Shown: positions 1-8,184, counted from the first letter of the stretch. The stretch is 21,645 bases of DNA from UMGS1387 sp045577475 (GCA_045577475.1 JAZNIM010000237.1:1-21645); one strand, 5' to 3'. Numbers and translations: made by a program. The notes: generated by a model from the letters alone, not told the origin.

Positions 1-94
1 CCCAACCCGAGGGAACGGGATTTTTTTTGTTTACCATATACTCCTCGTCTATGAGATATACGGCATCCTTTGTTGTTCGCGTATCAACTACCAT
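1..94 (-). CDS. N-terminus of a second GH99-like paralogue (partial)
   Basis: Only the first 31 codons lie in the window; the gene continues past position 1. The reverse strand reads MVVDTRTTKDAVYLID and ends in PVPSGW. This closely matches the start of the next gene upstream on the same strand (MKLDTRKTKNAVYLID, then TVPSGW), so the two are tandem paralogues. The ATG at 92-94 is preceded by an AAAGGAGG ribosome site at 103-110 with a spacer of 8 nt. The gap to the stop of the upstream paralogue is only 20 nt, so they are probably co-transcribed. No signal peptide is visible. Function can be inferred only from the paralogue, because no catalytic region is present in the window. Confidence 0.75.
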   Translation of the reverse strand, partial: MVVDTRTTKDAVYLIDEEYMVNKKNPVPSGW

Positions 95-114
95 TGACAA
101 AACCTCCTTTTTTG

Positions 115-3100
115 TTAAAGGGTCTGAATATTTAATGTTTCTTTGTCAAAGCTGTATTTACAGCCTGTTATTTTTGCAAGTACACTCATGGGAACATAGG
201 GCAGATTATCATAGAATTCAAGAGGCTTACACAGCTTTATATCACCGCCGTCATGCTTTACGGTATCGCTGTTTTCCGTCCAGTAATAAACCTTTCCGTC
301 GTATTCCGTCATAAGAGTTCTTGTGTCCTCGTCCCACTCAATGTACATGTTGAGCAGGCGGTGGAAATCTCTGTGAGGCTCAAAGGAAATGTAGATTTCT
401 CCGTCCTCTTTCTTTGACTGATAATGGCTGTCGTAATATACGCCGTCAATGAAGGTTTCAACCTTCTTTTTGGAATTCTTTAAGAAGGTGATGCTTTCAA
501 GCTCATAAACGCCGGTGGTGTTTATGGGGTCAATACGAAGGGTTGTAATTCTGCCATTCCAGGAGCTTTTCTTTGAAACAAACACTGTTTCGGGTGCAAG
601 CATGGGACCTGCGCTCTTTTCCCAGGAAAGCTCGGGTTCTTCTGTTGTAGCATAGAACACACGCCAGGTGGTAGGCTTGTCAATCATCTTATCCCTGTCA
701 AAGCATTCCTCAATTGAGCGGATTTTAACGGTGATGGCGTCAACCTCGCTTGCATCAAAGTCTACATCAAAGCAAAGCTGGGGGTCGTATGCAGTAGACT
801 TGCCGCAAAGCTTGCCGTCAACAAATTCTGCAGTACAGTTTGTGGGATGCCAGCTCTTTACGTAGTTCTTTATGCTTTCTTCGCTTGTAAACTCAATCTT
901 GCCTACAACCTGTTCAGGCGTTTCATGGGGAATTGTCTGAGGTGTGCACATGAGAGCACGTCCTCTTGGATACAGATAGCCAAGTCGCTCATAGCTGTCC
1001 TTTGAGGGTCTGTCAGACTCATATGCATCCCCTTCCTCGGTGACTGCCTTTCTCATTTCATTAAGGTAGCCAAAGCCGTTAAGTCCTGCAGGACTCATGT
1101 AAGTACCTTCTCCGAATTCATTCCAGGTAGAGAACATAAGCAGCTTTCTCTGCCATTCTTCGGGCATATCCTTGTACTTTGCAAGAACATCCTCCTTCAT
1201 CCAATTGAGAAGCTCCGGCATATCATTGAGACTGAGATAGGGAACACGGTCTGCAATACGCCATGCAATGTCGTTATAACCTACGGACAGCGTGGGAACA
1301 ACGTGAAGTCTGTTTGTTGCAATCTGATTTTTGATACAGGTCTTCTGATGCTCAGGCATAAAGCCCATATATCCCCAATGATATGCGTAGGCTGCACTCA
1401 TGCCTGAGTTAACCGAGTCGTTGCAGGGCGGTGTGTTTGAAAGCACCGCAAGTCCCTTGTAGCCGATTTTTATAAGCTCGCTTCTTAAATACTCAATACA
1501 TTCCTTAACCTTTTCAGCTCCGCCCAAATCCTTTATAAGACGTCCGAGGCCGAATATTGCAAGCATTGCAACGCCGTCAATTCTGAAGTATCTGTCGTCT
1601 GAGAAGAAGTGGTCAATCCAGTAGGGAACGTAGTATTTTTTGAACTCTTCAAGGCTGTAAAGGGATTTACTGTTGGAGGCTTCCCAAATAAGGGCAAAGC
1701 TCATCATATCGCCGTACTTTGCATAAAAGTGTCCGTTTTCCATGGCATCCGACAGGTTTGTTTTGAGAAATGGTGCGCCTGTCTGATTGCCGTACCAGCA
1801 GTAGAACTGGCAGTCAAGTCCGTGCTCAAGCATCCATTTGATTTCCCAGTCGGCAACCTCGGCAATACCTTCATCGTAAGGACCGAGATAAGGCATGTTT
1901 TCTTTGAAGCTTGTAATACAGTCCCAGCCGTAATGGCTGCCTTCACGCCAAAGTGAGCAGATATTCATACCTGTATAAATGTCCTTTTTGCGGGTGGGAA
2001 GAACGGGTGGCTTTGGATAATCCTTGGGTTCGGGCTGAATTTCATATACGAATACGTCGGTGAACTTCATAATACCGCCGTTGTCGGGAGTATAGCTGAT
2101 TTTAATGCCGTCAAAGCCGTCGCAATCACTTACAAAGTCGATGTAACCGCACTTTTTGCCGTTGTGCCAGATAAAGGCTTTACCGCTTTGTGTGTCGGCA
2201 TCAATGCGCACTCTCTGCCACACGTTGGGATAGTGGTTTCTGAGAGTTTTACCGTCTGCTGAAAGTGAGCTTGTGCCGTTGTCAAGAACGGTTACACACT
2301 CTTTGCCTTCGTTTGTAAGGGACAGCTTGATGTTTTCTCCGTTCTCGTTTTTGGTAAGATATTTTACATCAAAGCAAACCTTGCCGCCAGTCTTTTTAAA
2401 GGCTCTTGAAGCACAAGCTGTTTTTCCGCTTTGTGCACACAGCTGATAGGTATAAAGGTCAGCACCCTCATAGTAATATCTAAGCGAAGCACTTGCTCCT
2501 TCTTGTGAAGCATCACTCCAGCCGTAAGGCATATCTCTGTCGGTGCGTACTCTGTTTCTGTCGCACACAAGATAGTTTATTGTAAGTCCCGTATATACAA
2601 GAATACATGAACCCACGGAGCCAGCTTTATAGCCTTGCTTTATTTTGCAAAGATTGTCGGCGTTTATCGGGTAAGTGCCGAAATATGTACCGTTGATGAT
2701 TATTTCAGCCTGCTTTTTGTCGATGTCAAACTCAATGCCGAGAGTATAGGTTTTGTAAACGGCTTCGCAGGGAACGGTAAGGGTGCCGCAGGTGAACATT
2801 CCGTTTTTCTGGGTTATATCAAAGGCGGTTTTGCCGTCGGATGAGTAGAATTCTATGAAATAACCGTCGCCGGCTCTTAAGGTTACGGTGTGCTCAAAGG
2901 ATGCCTTGCCGCTGTCAAGAAGCATGAAGGTTCTTGCAAGGGTCATTGGGTATTTGCCGTCCTTGCTTGTGACAAAATCACGGGGCATGGTTCTGTCATG
3001 TTCCTTTGCCTTTGCCGAGCCTCGCTGGTCATAGTCCCAGCCTGAGGGTACTGTGTATTTCGGGGCAAGTGGATACTTGTCGTCTATGAGGTATACAGCA

Positions 3101-3129
3101 TTTTTTGTTTTTCGTGTATCGAGTTTCAT
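115..3129 (-). CDS. GH99-like (WbsX-like) glycosidase candidate with C-terminal stalk-type domain
   Basis: The protein has 1004 residues; the ATG at 3129 follows an AAGGAGGG site (3136-3143). The N-terminal ~380 residues are beta-rich and resemble repeated LamG/DUF1080-like sugar-binding modules. A GH99-like TIM-barrel region begins near residue 387 (GMNICSLWREG) and includes the motif WNEFGEGTYMSP near 669-680. E671 and E674 have the same three-residue spacing as the paired glutamates in GH99 endo-mannosidases and in WbsX-type proteins. The last ~60 residues (PLEFYDNLPYVPMSVLAKI) resemble the copper amine oxidase N-terminal-like stalk domain seen in Clostridia. That domain usually sits on secreted proteins, yet no signal peptide is visible here. 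The expected role is cleavage of a mannose- or similar alpha-linked glycan, but the substrate is unknown. The gene heads a leftward unit with a paralogue downstream. Confidence 0.6.
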   Translation of the reverse strand: MKLDTRKTKNAVYLIDDKYPLAPKYTVPSGWDYDQRGSAKAKEHDRTMPRDFVTSKDGKYPMTLARTFMLLDSGKASFEHTVTLRAGDGYFIEFYSSDGKTAFDITQKNGMFTCGTLTVPCEAVYKTYTLGIEFDIDKKQAEIIINGTYFGTYPINADNLCKIKQGYKAGSVGSCILVYTGLTINYLVCDRNRVRTDRDMPYGWSDASQEGASASLRYYYEGADLYTYQLCAQSGKTACASRAFKKTGGKVCFDVKYLTKNENGENIKLSLTNEGKECVTVLDNGTSSLSADGKTLRNHYPNVWQRVRIDADTQSGKAFIWHNGKKCGYIDFVSDCDGFDGIKISYTPDNGGIMKFTDVFVYEIQPEPKDYPKPPVLPTRKKDIYTGMNICSLWREGSHYGWDCITSFKENMPYLGPYDEGIAEVADWEIKWMLEHGLDCQFYCWYGNQTGAPFLKTNLSDAMENGHFYAKYGDMMSFALIWEASNSKSLYSLEEFKKYYVPYWIDHFFSDDRYFRIDGVAMLAIFGLGRLIKDLGGAEKVKECIEYLRSELIKIGYKGLAVLSNTPPCNDSVNSGMSAAYAYHWGYMGFMPEHQKTCIKNQIATNRLHVVPTLSVGYNDIAWRIADRVPYLSLNDMPELLNWMKEDVLAKYKDMPEEWQRKLLMFSTWNEFGEGTYMSPAGLNGFGYLNEMRKAVTEEGDAYESDRPSKDSYERLGYLYPRGRALMCTPQTIPHETPEQVVGKIEFTSEESIKNYVKSWHPTNCTAEFVDGKLCGKSTAYDPQLCFDVDFDASEVDAITVKIRSIEECFDRDKMIDKPTTWRVFYATTEEPELSWEKSAGPMLAPETVFVSKKSSWNGRITTLRIDPINTTGVYELESITFLKNSKKKVETFIDGVYYDSHYQSKKEDGEIYISFEPHRDFHRLLNMYIEWDEDTRTLMTEYDGKVYYWTENSDTVKHDGGDIKLCKPLEFYDNLPYVPMSVLAKITGCKYSFDKETLNIQTL

Positions 3130-3199
3130 GAAAAACCCTCCTTTTTCTGTTTCATTCGTTATTAATTACTGAGTTATTCTCACATATTTTTCTACGCTC

Positions 3200-3228
3200 A
3201 TTATATCCTATCAAAACTCAAATTGCAA
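3200..3228 (-). promoter_or_regulatory. Sigma-A promoter for the GH99-like operon
   Basis: On the reverse strand a TATAAT -10 lies at 3200-3205 and a TTGCAA -35 (4 of 6 matches) at 3223-3228, with a 17-nt spacer. It leaves a leader of roughly 65 nt before the ATG at 3129. It diverges from the capsid-cassette promoter, with 95 bp between the two -35 elements. Confidence 0.7.
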
Positions 3229-3300
3229 TGAATTTTTTTATTAAAAATGTGTGCTTTTTAGCTGAAATTACAGGTGGAATTTTGTGCAATGTCACAAAAA

Positions 3301-3314
3301 CGAACGAGCGTTCG
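3301..3314. promoter_or_regulatory. LexA (SOS) operator, perfect match
   Basis: The 14 bases CGAACGAGCGTTCG match the Gram-positive LexA/DinR operator CGAACRNRYGTTYG at every position. The box ends 9 bp upstream of the -35 of the rightward promoter that reads into the phage-particle genes. Known biology: in Firmicutes, LexA bound to such a box represses damage-inducible genes until RecA triggers its self-cleavage. The inference is that the capsid cassette is induced by DNA damage. An upstream position is less common than overlap with -35/-10, but still within repressing distance. Confidence 0.8.
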
Positions 3315-3323
3315 AAAATGTTG

Positions 3324-3352
3324 TTGACTTTTTGGCAATTTTATGGTATAAT
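3324..3352 (+). promoter_or_regulatory. Strong sigma-A promoter with extended -10 for the capsid cassette
   Basis: TTGACT (-35, 3324-3329), a 17-nt spacer and a perfect TATAAT (-10, 3347-3352) are preceded by TG one base upstream (3344-3345), giving an extended -10. This is one of the best promoter matches in the window and the only clear one ahead of the particle genes. Transcription should start near 3359, leaving about 200 nt of leader before the first ATG at 3557. Confidence 0.82.
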
Positions 3353-3450
3353 ATGGTCACAGCAAGGGAAAGAAAACGCAATTGTTTTTCCTTAATGCGG
3401 CGTATTTGCAGGAAATTACGTTTACCCTTGTTGAATTGTACAAGCATTTC

Positions 3451-3464
3451 TTTTCACGTGAAAA
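3451..3464. promoter_or_regulatory. 14-bp perfect palindrome in the cassette leader
   Basis: TTTTCACGTGAAAA is a perfect palindrome about 90 nt into the predicted transcript. It could be a dimeric repressor or activator site, or form a small AU-rich RNA hairpin. It does not match a regulator motif I can name. It lies in the 427-bp gap between the two divergent genes. Confidence 0.4.
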
Positions 3465-3473
3465 TACTACTAA

Positions 3474-3495
3474 GTCGGACATCCGACATTTTTTT
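3474..3495 (+). terminator. Weak terminator-like hairpin in the cassette leader (possible attenuator)
   Basis: GTCGG and CCGAC flank the loop ACAT (3474-3487), followed one base later by seven T residues (3489-3495). In RNA this is a 5-bp GC-rich stem, a tetraloop and a U-tract, the form of a short intrinsic terminator. It lies between the LexA-controlled promoter and the first gene, so it could lower basal expression. As DNA the same bases form a near-palindrome (GTCGGA CA TCCGAC) and might instead be a protein site. Confidence 0.4.
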
Positions 3496-3507
3496 AGCAA
3501 CTCAAAA

Positions 3508-3521
3508 CGAACAAAAGTTCA
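3508..3521. promoter_or_regulatory. Second, imperfect LexA-like box
   Basis: CGAACAAAAGTTCA keeps both half-site cores (GAAC and GTTC at the correct 4-bp spacing) but differs from the full consensus at the last spacer base and the final base. It lies 36 bp upstream of the first ATG, downstream of the promoter, where it could act as a secondary roadblock operator. It is weaker than the box at 3301-3314. Confidence 0.4.
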
Positions 3522-3556
3522 GAACTAAAAACGAACATGACGACGCAGGAGGAACA

Positions 3557-3760
3557 ATGACTGACAAAACACAGGAGAACATACATTATTTTTCAGCACA
3601 CGGACGGCATATGACGGTATGTGCTCAGTGCGGCTACCGCCTGATGAAATCCGACACGGTGCTGAGTGTAAACGAAACGGGGGATCTTATACACAAGGAC
3701 TGTTGGGTAGATTATTTTGATGAAAACCTTGGGTTGTTTGCAGGTGAAATGGAATTTTAA
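3557..3760 (+). CDS. Small Zn-ribbon-like protein opening the phage-particle cassette
   Basis: The protein has 67 residues. The ATG at 3557 was chosen because AGGAGG lies at 3547-3552; a longer open frame upstream would run through the promoter and is not credible. It contains CAQCG near residue 20 and, about 25 residues later, IHKDCW. This CxxC...HxxC arrangement could bind one zinc ion. It ends 14 nt before the small-terminase gene, so it is the first gene of the same transcript. Small proteins of this kind are common beside terminase genes in Clostridia phages, but I do not recognise a named family. It could be a regulator, an assembly cofactor or a DNA-binding accessory; the sequence alone does not decide. 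Confidence 0.65.
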   Translation: MTDKTQENIHYFSAHGRHMTVCAQCGYRLMKSDTVLSVNETGDLIHKDCWVDYFDENLGLFAGEMEF

Positions 3761-3774
3761 AAGGAGAGTGCACC

Positions 3775-4161
3775 ATGGAAAAACCGGACAAATACACCTG
3801 CCTTGAGGCTTTGGTGCAGAACTATTTCGATATGTGCGATATGCAGAATTCGGAGAACTCCAAAAAAATTTCAAAGCCTTATTCAATGTCGGGATTTTTG
3901 TACCACACGGGTCTTGACAGAGATGAGTTTGAAAGGCTTAAAACGGATAAAAAGTACGGCAGAATTCTGAAGGAGGCACAGGCGAAAATTCAAGCCTTTA
4001 TTGAAGAAAAATCCCTTACGGGAGAGCTTTCCATCAATGCTTCTCAGGGGAGCTTGAAATATTATTTCGGCTGGGGCGAAAAGGAAGAACGGCATGATGA
4101 GGAGCGTTCGGGTGACGTGAGGGTAGTGCTGAGTGATGAGGCGAAAGAGCTTGCAAAATAA
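3775..4161 (+). CDS. Terminase small subunit, GP3-like
   Basis: The protein has 128 residues, with its ATG behind AAGGAGAG. The order of features resembles DNA-packaging protein gp3-type small terminases: a YSMSGFLYHTGLDRDEFERL helix-turn-helix-like segment near residue 36, a helical stretch around IQAFIEEKSLTGEL, and a conserved LKYYFGWGEKEE near residue 95. Small terminases recognise the packaging start site and stimulate the large subunit. Its stop overlaps the start of the large-terminase gene by 29 bp, the usual arrangement for this pair. The acidic tail after residue 100 is probably disordered. Both the motif pattern and the position support the call. Confidence 0.75.
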   Translation: MEKPDKYTCLEALVQNYFDMCDMQNSENSKKISKPYSMSGFLYHTGLDRDEFERLKTDKKYGRILKEAQAKIQAFIEEKSLTGELSINASQGSLKYYFGWGEKEERHDEERSGDVRVVLSDEAKELAK

Positions 4162-5476
4162 AGGGAAAAACAGATCGCTAAAGCTTAAAGGAAAACCTCA
4201 GCCAAAGCAAAGGGAGTTTTTTCTTGCCTCTGAAAAATACATTGCTTACGGCGGTGCAAGAGGCGGAGGAAAAAGCTGGGCATTAAGACGCAAGCTCATA
4301 CTCATGGCTCTCAATTACAGCGGAATTTCCATTCTTCTTTTAAGGCGCACGTACGCCGAGCTTCGTGACAACCACACACGCCCCATGCAGGCAGAGCTGT
4401 CGGATTTTTGTACCTACAGCGAGGTTCGCAAAACCTTTGAGTTTCCCAATTCCTCAAGAATCCGTCTTGGGTATCTTGACAGTGAAAGCGACACCCTTCA
4501 GTATCAGGGACAGGAATACGATATTGTTGCACTTGATGAGGCAACACAGTTTACGGAGTATCAGTTTCATACCCTTAAAGGGTGTTTGAGAGGCTCAAAT
4601 AACTTCCCGAAGCGAATGTATCTTACCTGCAACCCTGGAGGCGTTGGACACGGCTGGGTAAAAAGGCTGTTTATCGACAGGCAGTACAGGGCGGGTGAAA
4701 ATCCAAGTGACTACCGTTTTATCAAGGCGCTTGTTCATGACAACAGGGTGTTGCTTGACAAAAACCCCGACTATTTATCTCAGCTTGAAAGCTTGCCGCC
4801 CTCTCTGAGAAATGCGTGGCTTTGCGGCGACTGGGGACAGTTTGAAGGGCAGTTTTTCAGTGAGTTTGACTATGACATTCACACGGTAGAGCAGTATGAG
4901 CTGCCGTCAAACGTGAGAAAATACTGTGCTATTGACTACGGTCTTGACATGCTGGCGGCGGTTTTTGTGGCGGTGGATGAAAAAGGAAATTCCGTTGTTT
5001 ATGATGAAATTCACAGGGAAAATCTGATTGTCAGCAAGGCGTGCAATGAGCTTTTGAAAAAGAAAGATGGAGTTTGCATGTTTACTGCACCGAGTGATTT
5101 ATGGTCAAGACAAAAGGACTCAGGCAAGAGTCTTGCAGAGCTTTTCTCGGAGGGCGGAATTTATCTTACAAAGCTTGTCAGCGAAAGAATTGACGGCTGG
5201 ATGTGTCTTAAGGAGCTGCTGAATGTCAAGGATGGCGAAAGCGAGCCGAGGCTCAGAATAATGAGAAATTGCACCAATCTCATCCGCTGTCTTCCGCTTC
5301 TACTTCACGACAAAAACCGCCACGGAGATGTAGCCACCCAGCCTCATTCCATAACCCACGCTCCCGATGCTTTGAGATACTTTGCAGTGTCACGGTACGG
5401 TGCTGCGGCGGTAGGTGAAAACAAAAGCCGAAAGCTGTCAGACAAGCTTTCAGGCAAGATAATCAAATATATATGA
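4133..5476 (+). CDS. terL: Terminase large subunit (packaging ATPase/nuclease)
   Basis: The protein has 447 residues, starting at GTG 4133 or the adjacent ATG 4136. Its motifs appear intact: a Walker A-type GGARGGGKS (residues 40-48), an arginine-rich LLLRRTYAELRDN segment, Walker B IVALDEA (131-137), the coupling motif TCNPGG (165-170), then an RNase H-like nuclease beginning AIDYG (D268) and ending HAPDALRY (D412). It powers DNA translocation into preformed capsids and cuts the concatemer. It overlaps the small terminase upstream, and its stop overlaps ATGA just ahead of the portal gene's ribosome site. Having both catalytic centres intact argues against decay and for selected function. Confidence 0.93.
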   Translation: MMRRKSLQNKGKNRSLKLKGKPQPKQREFFLASEKYIAYGGARGGGKSWALRRKLILMALNYSGISILLLRRTYAELRDNHTRPMQAELSDFCTYSEVRKTFEFPNSSRIRLGYLDSESDTLQYQGQEYDIVALDEATQFTEYQFHTLKGCLRGSNNFPKRMYLTCNPGGVGHGWVKRLFIDRQYRAGENPSDYRFIKALVHDNRVLLDKNPDYLSQLESLPPSLRNAWLCGDWGQFEGQFFSEFDYDIHTVEQYELPSNVRKYCAIDYGLDMLAAVFVAVDEKGNSVVYDEIHRENLIVSKACNELLKKKDGVCMFTAPSDLWSRQKDSGKSLAELFSEGGIYLTKLVSERIDGWMCLKELLNVKDGESEPRLRIMRNCTNLIRCLPLLLHDKNRHGDVATQPHSITHAPDALRYFAVSRYGAAAVGENKSRKLSDKLSGKIIKYI

Positions 5477-5487
5477 AGGAGTATTTT

Positions 5488-7254
5488 ATGAAAAAACACA
5501 CAGGTACATCAAGGGCTTTAAGACGTGACAGGTTATACTGCTACGACACAACACTTCAGCGTGAGGAAACCGCAGGCTTTCTCATGGACTATGCTGCAAA
5601 AAACAAGACGAACATTTGTGCTTATTGGGACAAGATGCGCAGATATTATGACGGTGACCACGACATAAGACAAAGCGTCGGCGAGTTTGCACACATGGCA
5701 AAGCTTCCCTGGCTTGCTGCGCAAAGCACAGATGGCTTTATACATGTTGAAACCCAGCTTCAGCCATCCATACCCGCATTTGAGTTTTCACCCCGTGACA
5801 GGACGGATTATGACAAGGCAAAGCAGAGAGAAAGCATTGTCAGGTACATTTGTGACAATAACGAGCTTGAATTGAAAAACGGCAGCAATGAGAGAAGTCT
5901 TAATATTTACGGCACTGCTGCTTACAAGGTTTGCTGGGACCCGACATTACGTTTCGGCTGTGATGAGGGGGATGTTTCGGTTCAGACCTGCGATATAAGG
6001 CGTCTTATTACCGACCCCTGTGCAAGCGACCTTGACGGCTGTGAATACATGGGCTATGAATATCCCATGCACAGTGTTAAGGCACAGAGAGTTTTCAAGG
6101 ATGACTTTATTTCCAGAGGCGAGGATTTTGAAGATTATCTCGAAAACAGGGATTTTTATCTCATTCCCGAAAAGCTGACCTCGGGTGAGTTTGACATAAG
6201 TGATGACACCGTCACCGTTACCGAATGGTATTTCAGACAGCCTAAGGACGGGCACTGCGTTATTACTCGCATGCACAACGGCATCAAGCGAAGCTTTCCT
6301 TATGAATGGAAGGCGGGGGACATAGCTCTTTGCGTGTTTATAAACGGCAAGGAGGTGCGTTATGTTCCAAAATACTGGCAGAACACGGGGTTCTCGGGAT
6401 ATCCCTTTGTTATTTATACAAAACTTCCCAAGGAAAACAGCTTATGGGGTAAGAGCGAGCTTGAAGAAATCATTCCCCTTATTGATGCAAAGGACAGAGA
6501 GCTTGCCTTTGCACAGCTTAACAGTGCTTTTGCTTCAAACGACATTATCCTTGCTGAGGAAAATGCCCTTTGCGACGGAGAAACCCTTGACAATTCCCCC
6601 GGCTCTGTGTGGAAATTACGTCCCGGCATGATGGGAAAGGTTATGAGGCTTGGCAACAATGCTTCGGCACAGTCGGGGTTATATGCAAACTCTGCTTACT
6701 GGCAGAATCTTATTGAGAATACCACAGGCAATTTTGAGGTAAGTCAGGGCAAGGAGCCGTCAAATGTCACTACGGCAACGGGTATTGCACTTCTCAACGA
6801 AAGAAGCGAGTCAAGAAAAAAGCTCAAGAATTCGGGAAGAACCGCAGGCTTCAAGCGTTTATATCTGCTTATTGACATGACGGCACTTGAAAACTACAAC
6901 GACGGCAGGGTTATCAGAATGGGCTTTGGTGAGGAAGAAGGCTTTGTGTTCCGTTACGGCGGCTTTATAAAGAGAACCAGAGAGGAAAGATACATACCAT
7001 CCCTTGATGTTACGGTACATTTGGGCAATGATATCGGAAATTCCAAGGCATTTACGGTATCGGCTCTGTCCACTCTTATGAATATGAGCATTACCCGTGA
7101 CAATTACGTTCTTGTAAAGGCATATGTCAGAACCATCGCAATTCCCGAAAGCGAAAAGATATGCCAATACCTTGACGAACGCTTCGCAGGTGAAGAAAAG
7201 GTCAGCGAGGAACAGCTTTTTCTGTCTGACATCAAAGACTTAAAGGTTATATAG
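5488..7254 (+). CDS. Portal protein, P22 type
   Basis: The protein has 588 residues when started at ATG 5488, which has GAAGGAG at 5475-5481 with 6-nt spacing. An in-frame ATG at 5473 overlaps the terminase stop and lies before that site, so it is less likely. The N-terminus (YYDGDHDIRQ), the central PFVIYTKLPKENSLWGKSELEE and the downstream SNVTTATGIALLNERSESRK helix fit portal proteins of short-tailed, P22-like phages. The dodecameric portal forms the DNA entry and exit vertex and docks the terminase. Position directly after terL and before the scaffold gene supports this. Length is ordinary for the family, with no frameshift. Confidence 0.85.
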   Translation: MKKHTGTSRALRRDRLYCYDTTLQREETAGFLMDYAAKNKTNICAYWDKMRRYYDGDHDIRQSVGEFAHMAKLPWLAAQSTDGFIHVETQLQPSIPAFEFSPRDRTDYDKAKQRESIVRYICDNNELELKNGSNERSLNIYGTAAYKVCWDPTLRFGCDEGDVSVQTCDIRRLITDPCASDLDGCEYMGYEYPMHSVKAQRVFKDDFISRGEDFEDYLENRDFYLIPEKLTSGEFDISDDTVTVTEWYFRQPKDGHCVITRMHNGIKRSFPYEWKAGDIALCVFINGKEVRYVPKYWQNTGFSGYPFVIYTKLPKENSLWGKSELEEIIPLIDAKDRELAFAQLNSAFASNDIILAEENALCDGETLDNSPGSVWKLRPGMMGKVMRLGNNASAQSGLYANSAYWQNLIENTTGNFEVSQGKEPSNVTTATGIALLNERSESRKKLKNSGRTAGFKRLYLLIDMTALENYNDGRVIRMGFGEEEGFVFRYGGFIKRTREERYIPSLDVTVHLGNDIGNSKAFTVSALSTLMNMSITRDNYVLVKAYVRTIAIPESEKICQYLDERFAGEEKVSEEQLFLSDIKDLKVI

Positions 7255-7273
7255 CATTGAAAGGAGAAAAAAT

Positions 7274-8155
7274 ATGACACAGCAAACAAATCTTACAAAT
7301 GCATCCGACAAGGAAGTACTTACTGCTTCCGATGAAATAAATACCGCATCCGCAAACAACACTTTTGCCGAGAAAACCTTTACTCAGGAGCAGGTTGAGG
7401 CACTTATTGCCGAGAGAATCAAGCGTGAAAGAAAGGTCAACGAAGCTCTTATTCCCGTAAAGCAGCTGTTGAAGCAGCTTCAGGAAAAGGGTACTGTTTC
7501 GGGTAAATCCTACAGTGAAATTGCCGAAAACCTTATTTCAAGGCTGACAGACAGTGTCGGCAGTGGTGACGAAAGTGCAAAACAGTCTGCGGATACACCG
7601 GATTTACAGTCGGAGAGGAGTGCCGTCTCAGTCGCAGATAATGAGGAAAACGGCACTGTACTCACATGTGACAAGCAAGCTTGTGACGGTGAGGAACCGG
7701 AGCAGAAAAGCGGGGACTTAAAGGAAAAGCAGGAGTCATGTGTGTCGGATGCCGACATGCAGGCATTGTATGACTTTAAGAAAAAGCATCCCGAGGCAGA
7801 CATGAACATGCTTTTTGACTCAGATTTATTCAGCAGCTTTGCCAAGGGTAAAAGCGGCAGTCTTATGCAGCTTTGCGAGGATTACTGTCTTTTCATTTCA
7901 AAGCTTCAGGCAATGAATGCTCCAAAACTATCCGAGACTTTTTCAGATATGAATACAGCATCGGATGACGGGCTTGTCAGAGGCGGCTTTTCTCCCATGA
8001 ATTCTACGGCATTTTCTTCAATGTCGGGTACGTCTGCTTCACCTGCAGACGGTTTAACCAAGCAGCAGATGGAAATAGCTAAAAACGGCGGTCTTTCCTA
8101 CAGGGAATACGCCGAGCTGCTTTCATCAATTCCCAACAAAAACAGCCTCAGATAA
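7274..8155 (+). CDS. Capsid scaffold protein
   Basis: The protein has 293 residues, with AAGGAG at 7261-7266 before the ATG. The sequence is low in hydrophobic residues and rich in Ser, Glu, Lys and Ala. FTQEQVEALIAERIKRERKV near residue 35 is the helical motif typical of phage scaffolds, followed by a Ser/Glu-rich linker and the helical segment MQALYDFKKKHPEADMNMLF. The C-terminal DGLTKQQMEIAKNGGLSYRE is also often seen in Clostridia scaffold proteins. It should direct capsid shell assembly and leave before packaging. It sits between the portal and decoration/capsid genes, as expected. No protease motif is seen. Confidence 0.75.
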   Translation: MTQQTNLTNASDKEVLTASDEINTASANNTFAEKTFTQEQVEALIAERIKRERKVNEALIPVKQLLKQLQEKGTVSGKSYSEIAENLISRLTDSVGSGDESAKQSADTPDLQSERSAVSVADNEENGTVLTCDKQACDGEEPEQKSGDLKEKQESCVSDADMQALYDFKKKHPEADMNMLFDSDLFSSFAKGKSGSLMQLCEDYCLFISKLQAMNAPKLSETFSDMNTASDDGLVRGGFSPMNSTAFSSMSGTSASPADGLTKQQMEIAKNGGLSYREYAELLSSIPNKNSLR

Positions 8156-8184
8156 GGGGCAAATAAAAAACAAAGGAGATTATT

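Noticed and set aside
3373..3386. Possible catabolite-repression (cre) site in the leader
   Set aside because: The match (gaaaacgcaattg) lacks the required TG and CA ends and is no better than chance in AT-rich DNA.
3284..3556. Upstream in-frame extension of the 67-residue protein
   Set aside because: It would be translated from DNA that includes the -35 and -10 elements and the leader palindromes; the AGGAGG at 3547-3552 fixes the start at 3557.
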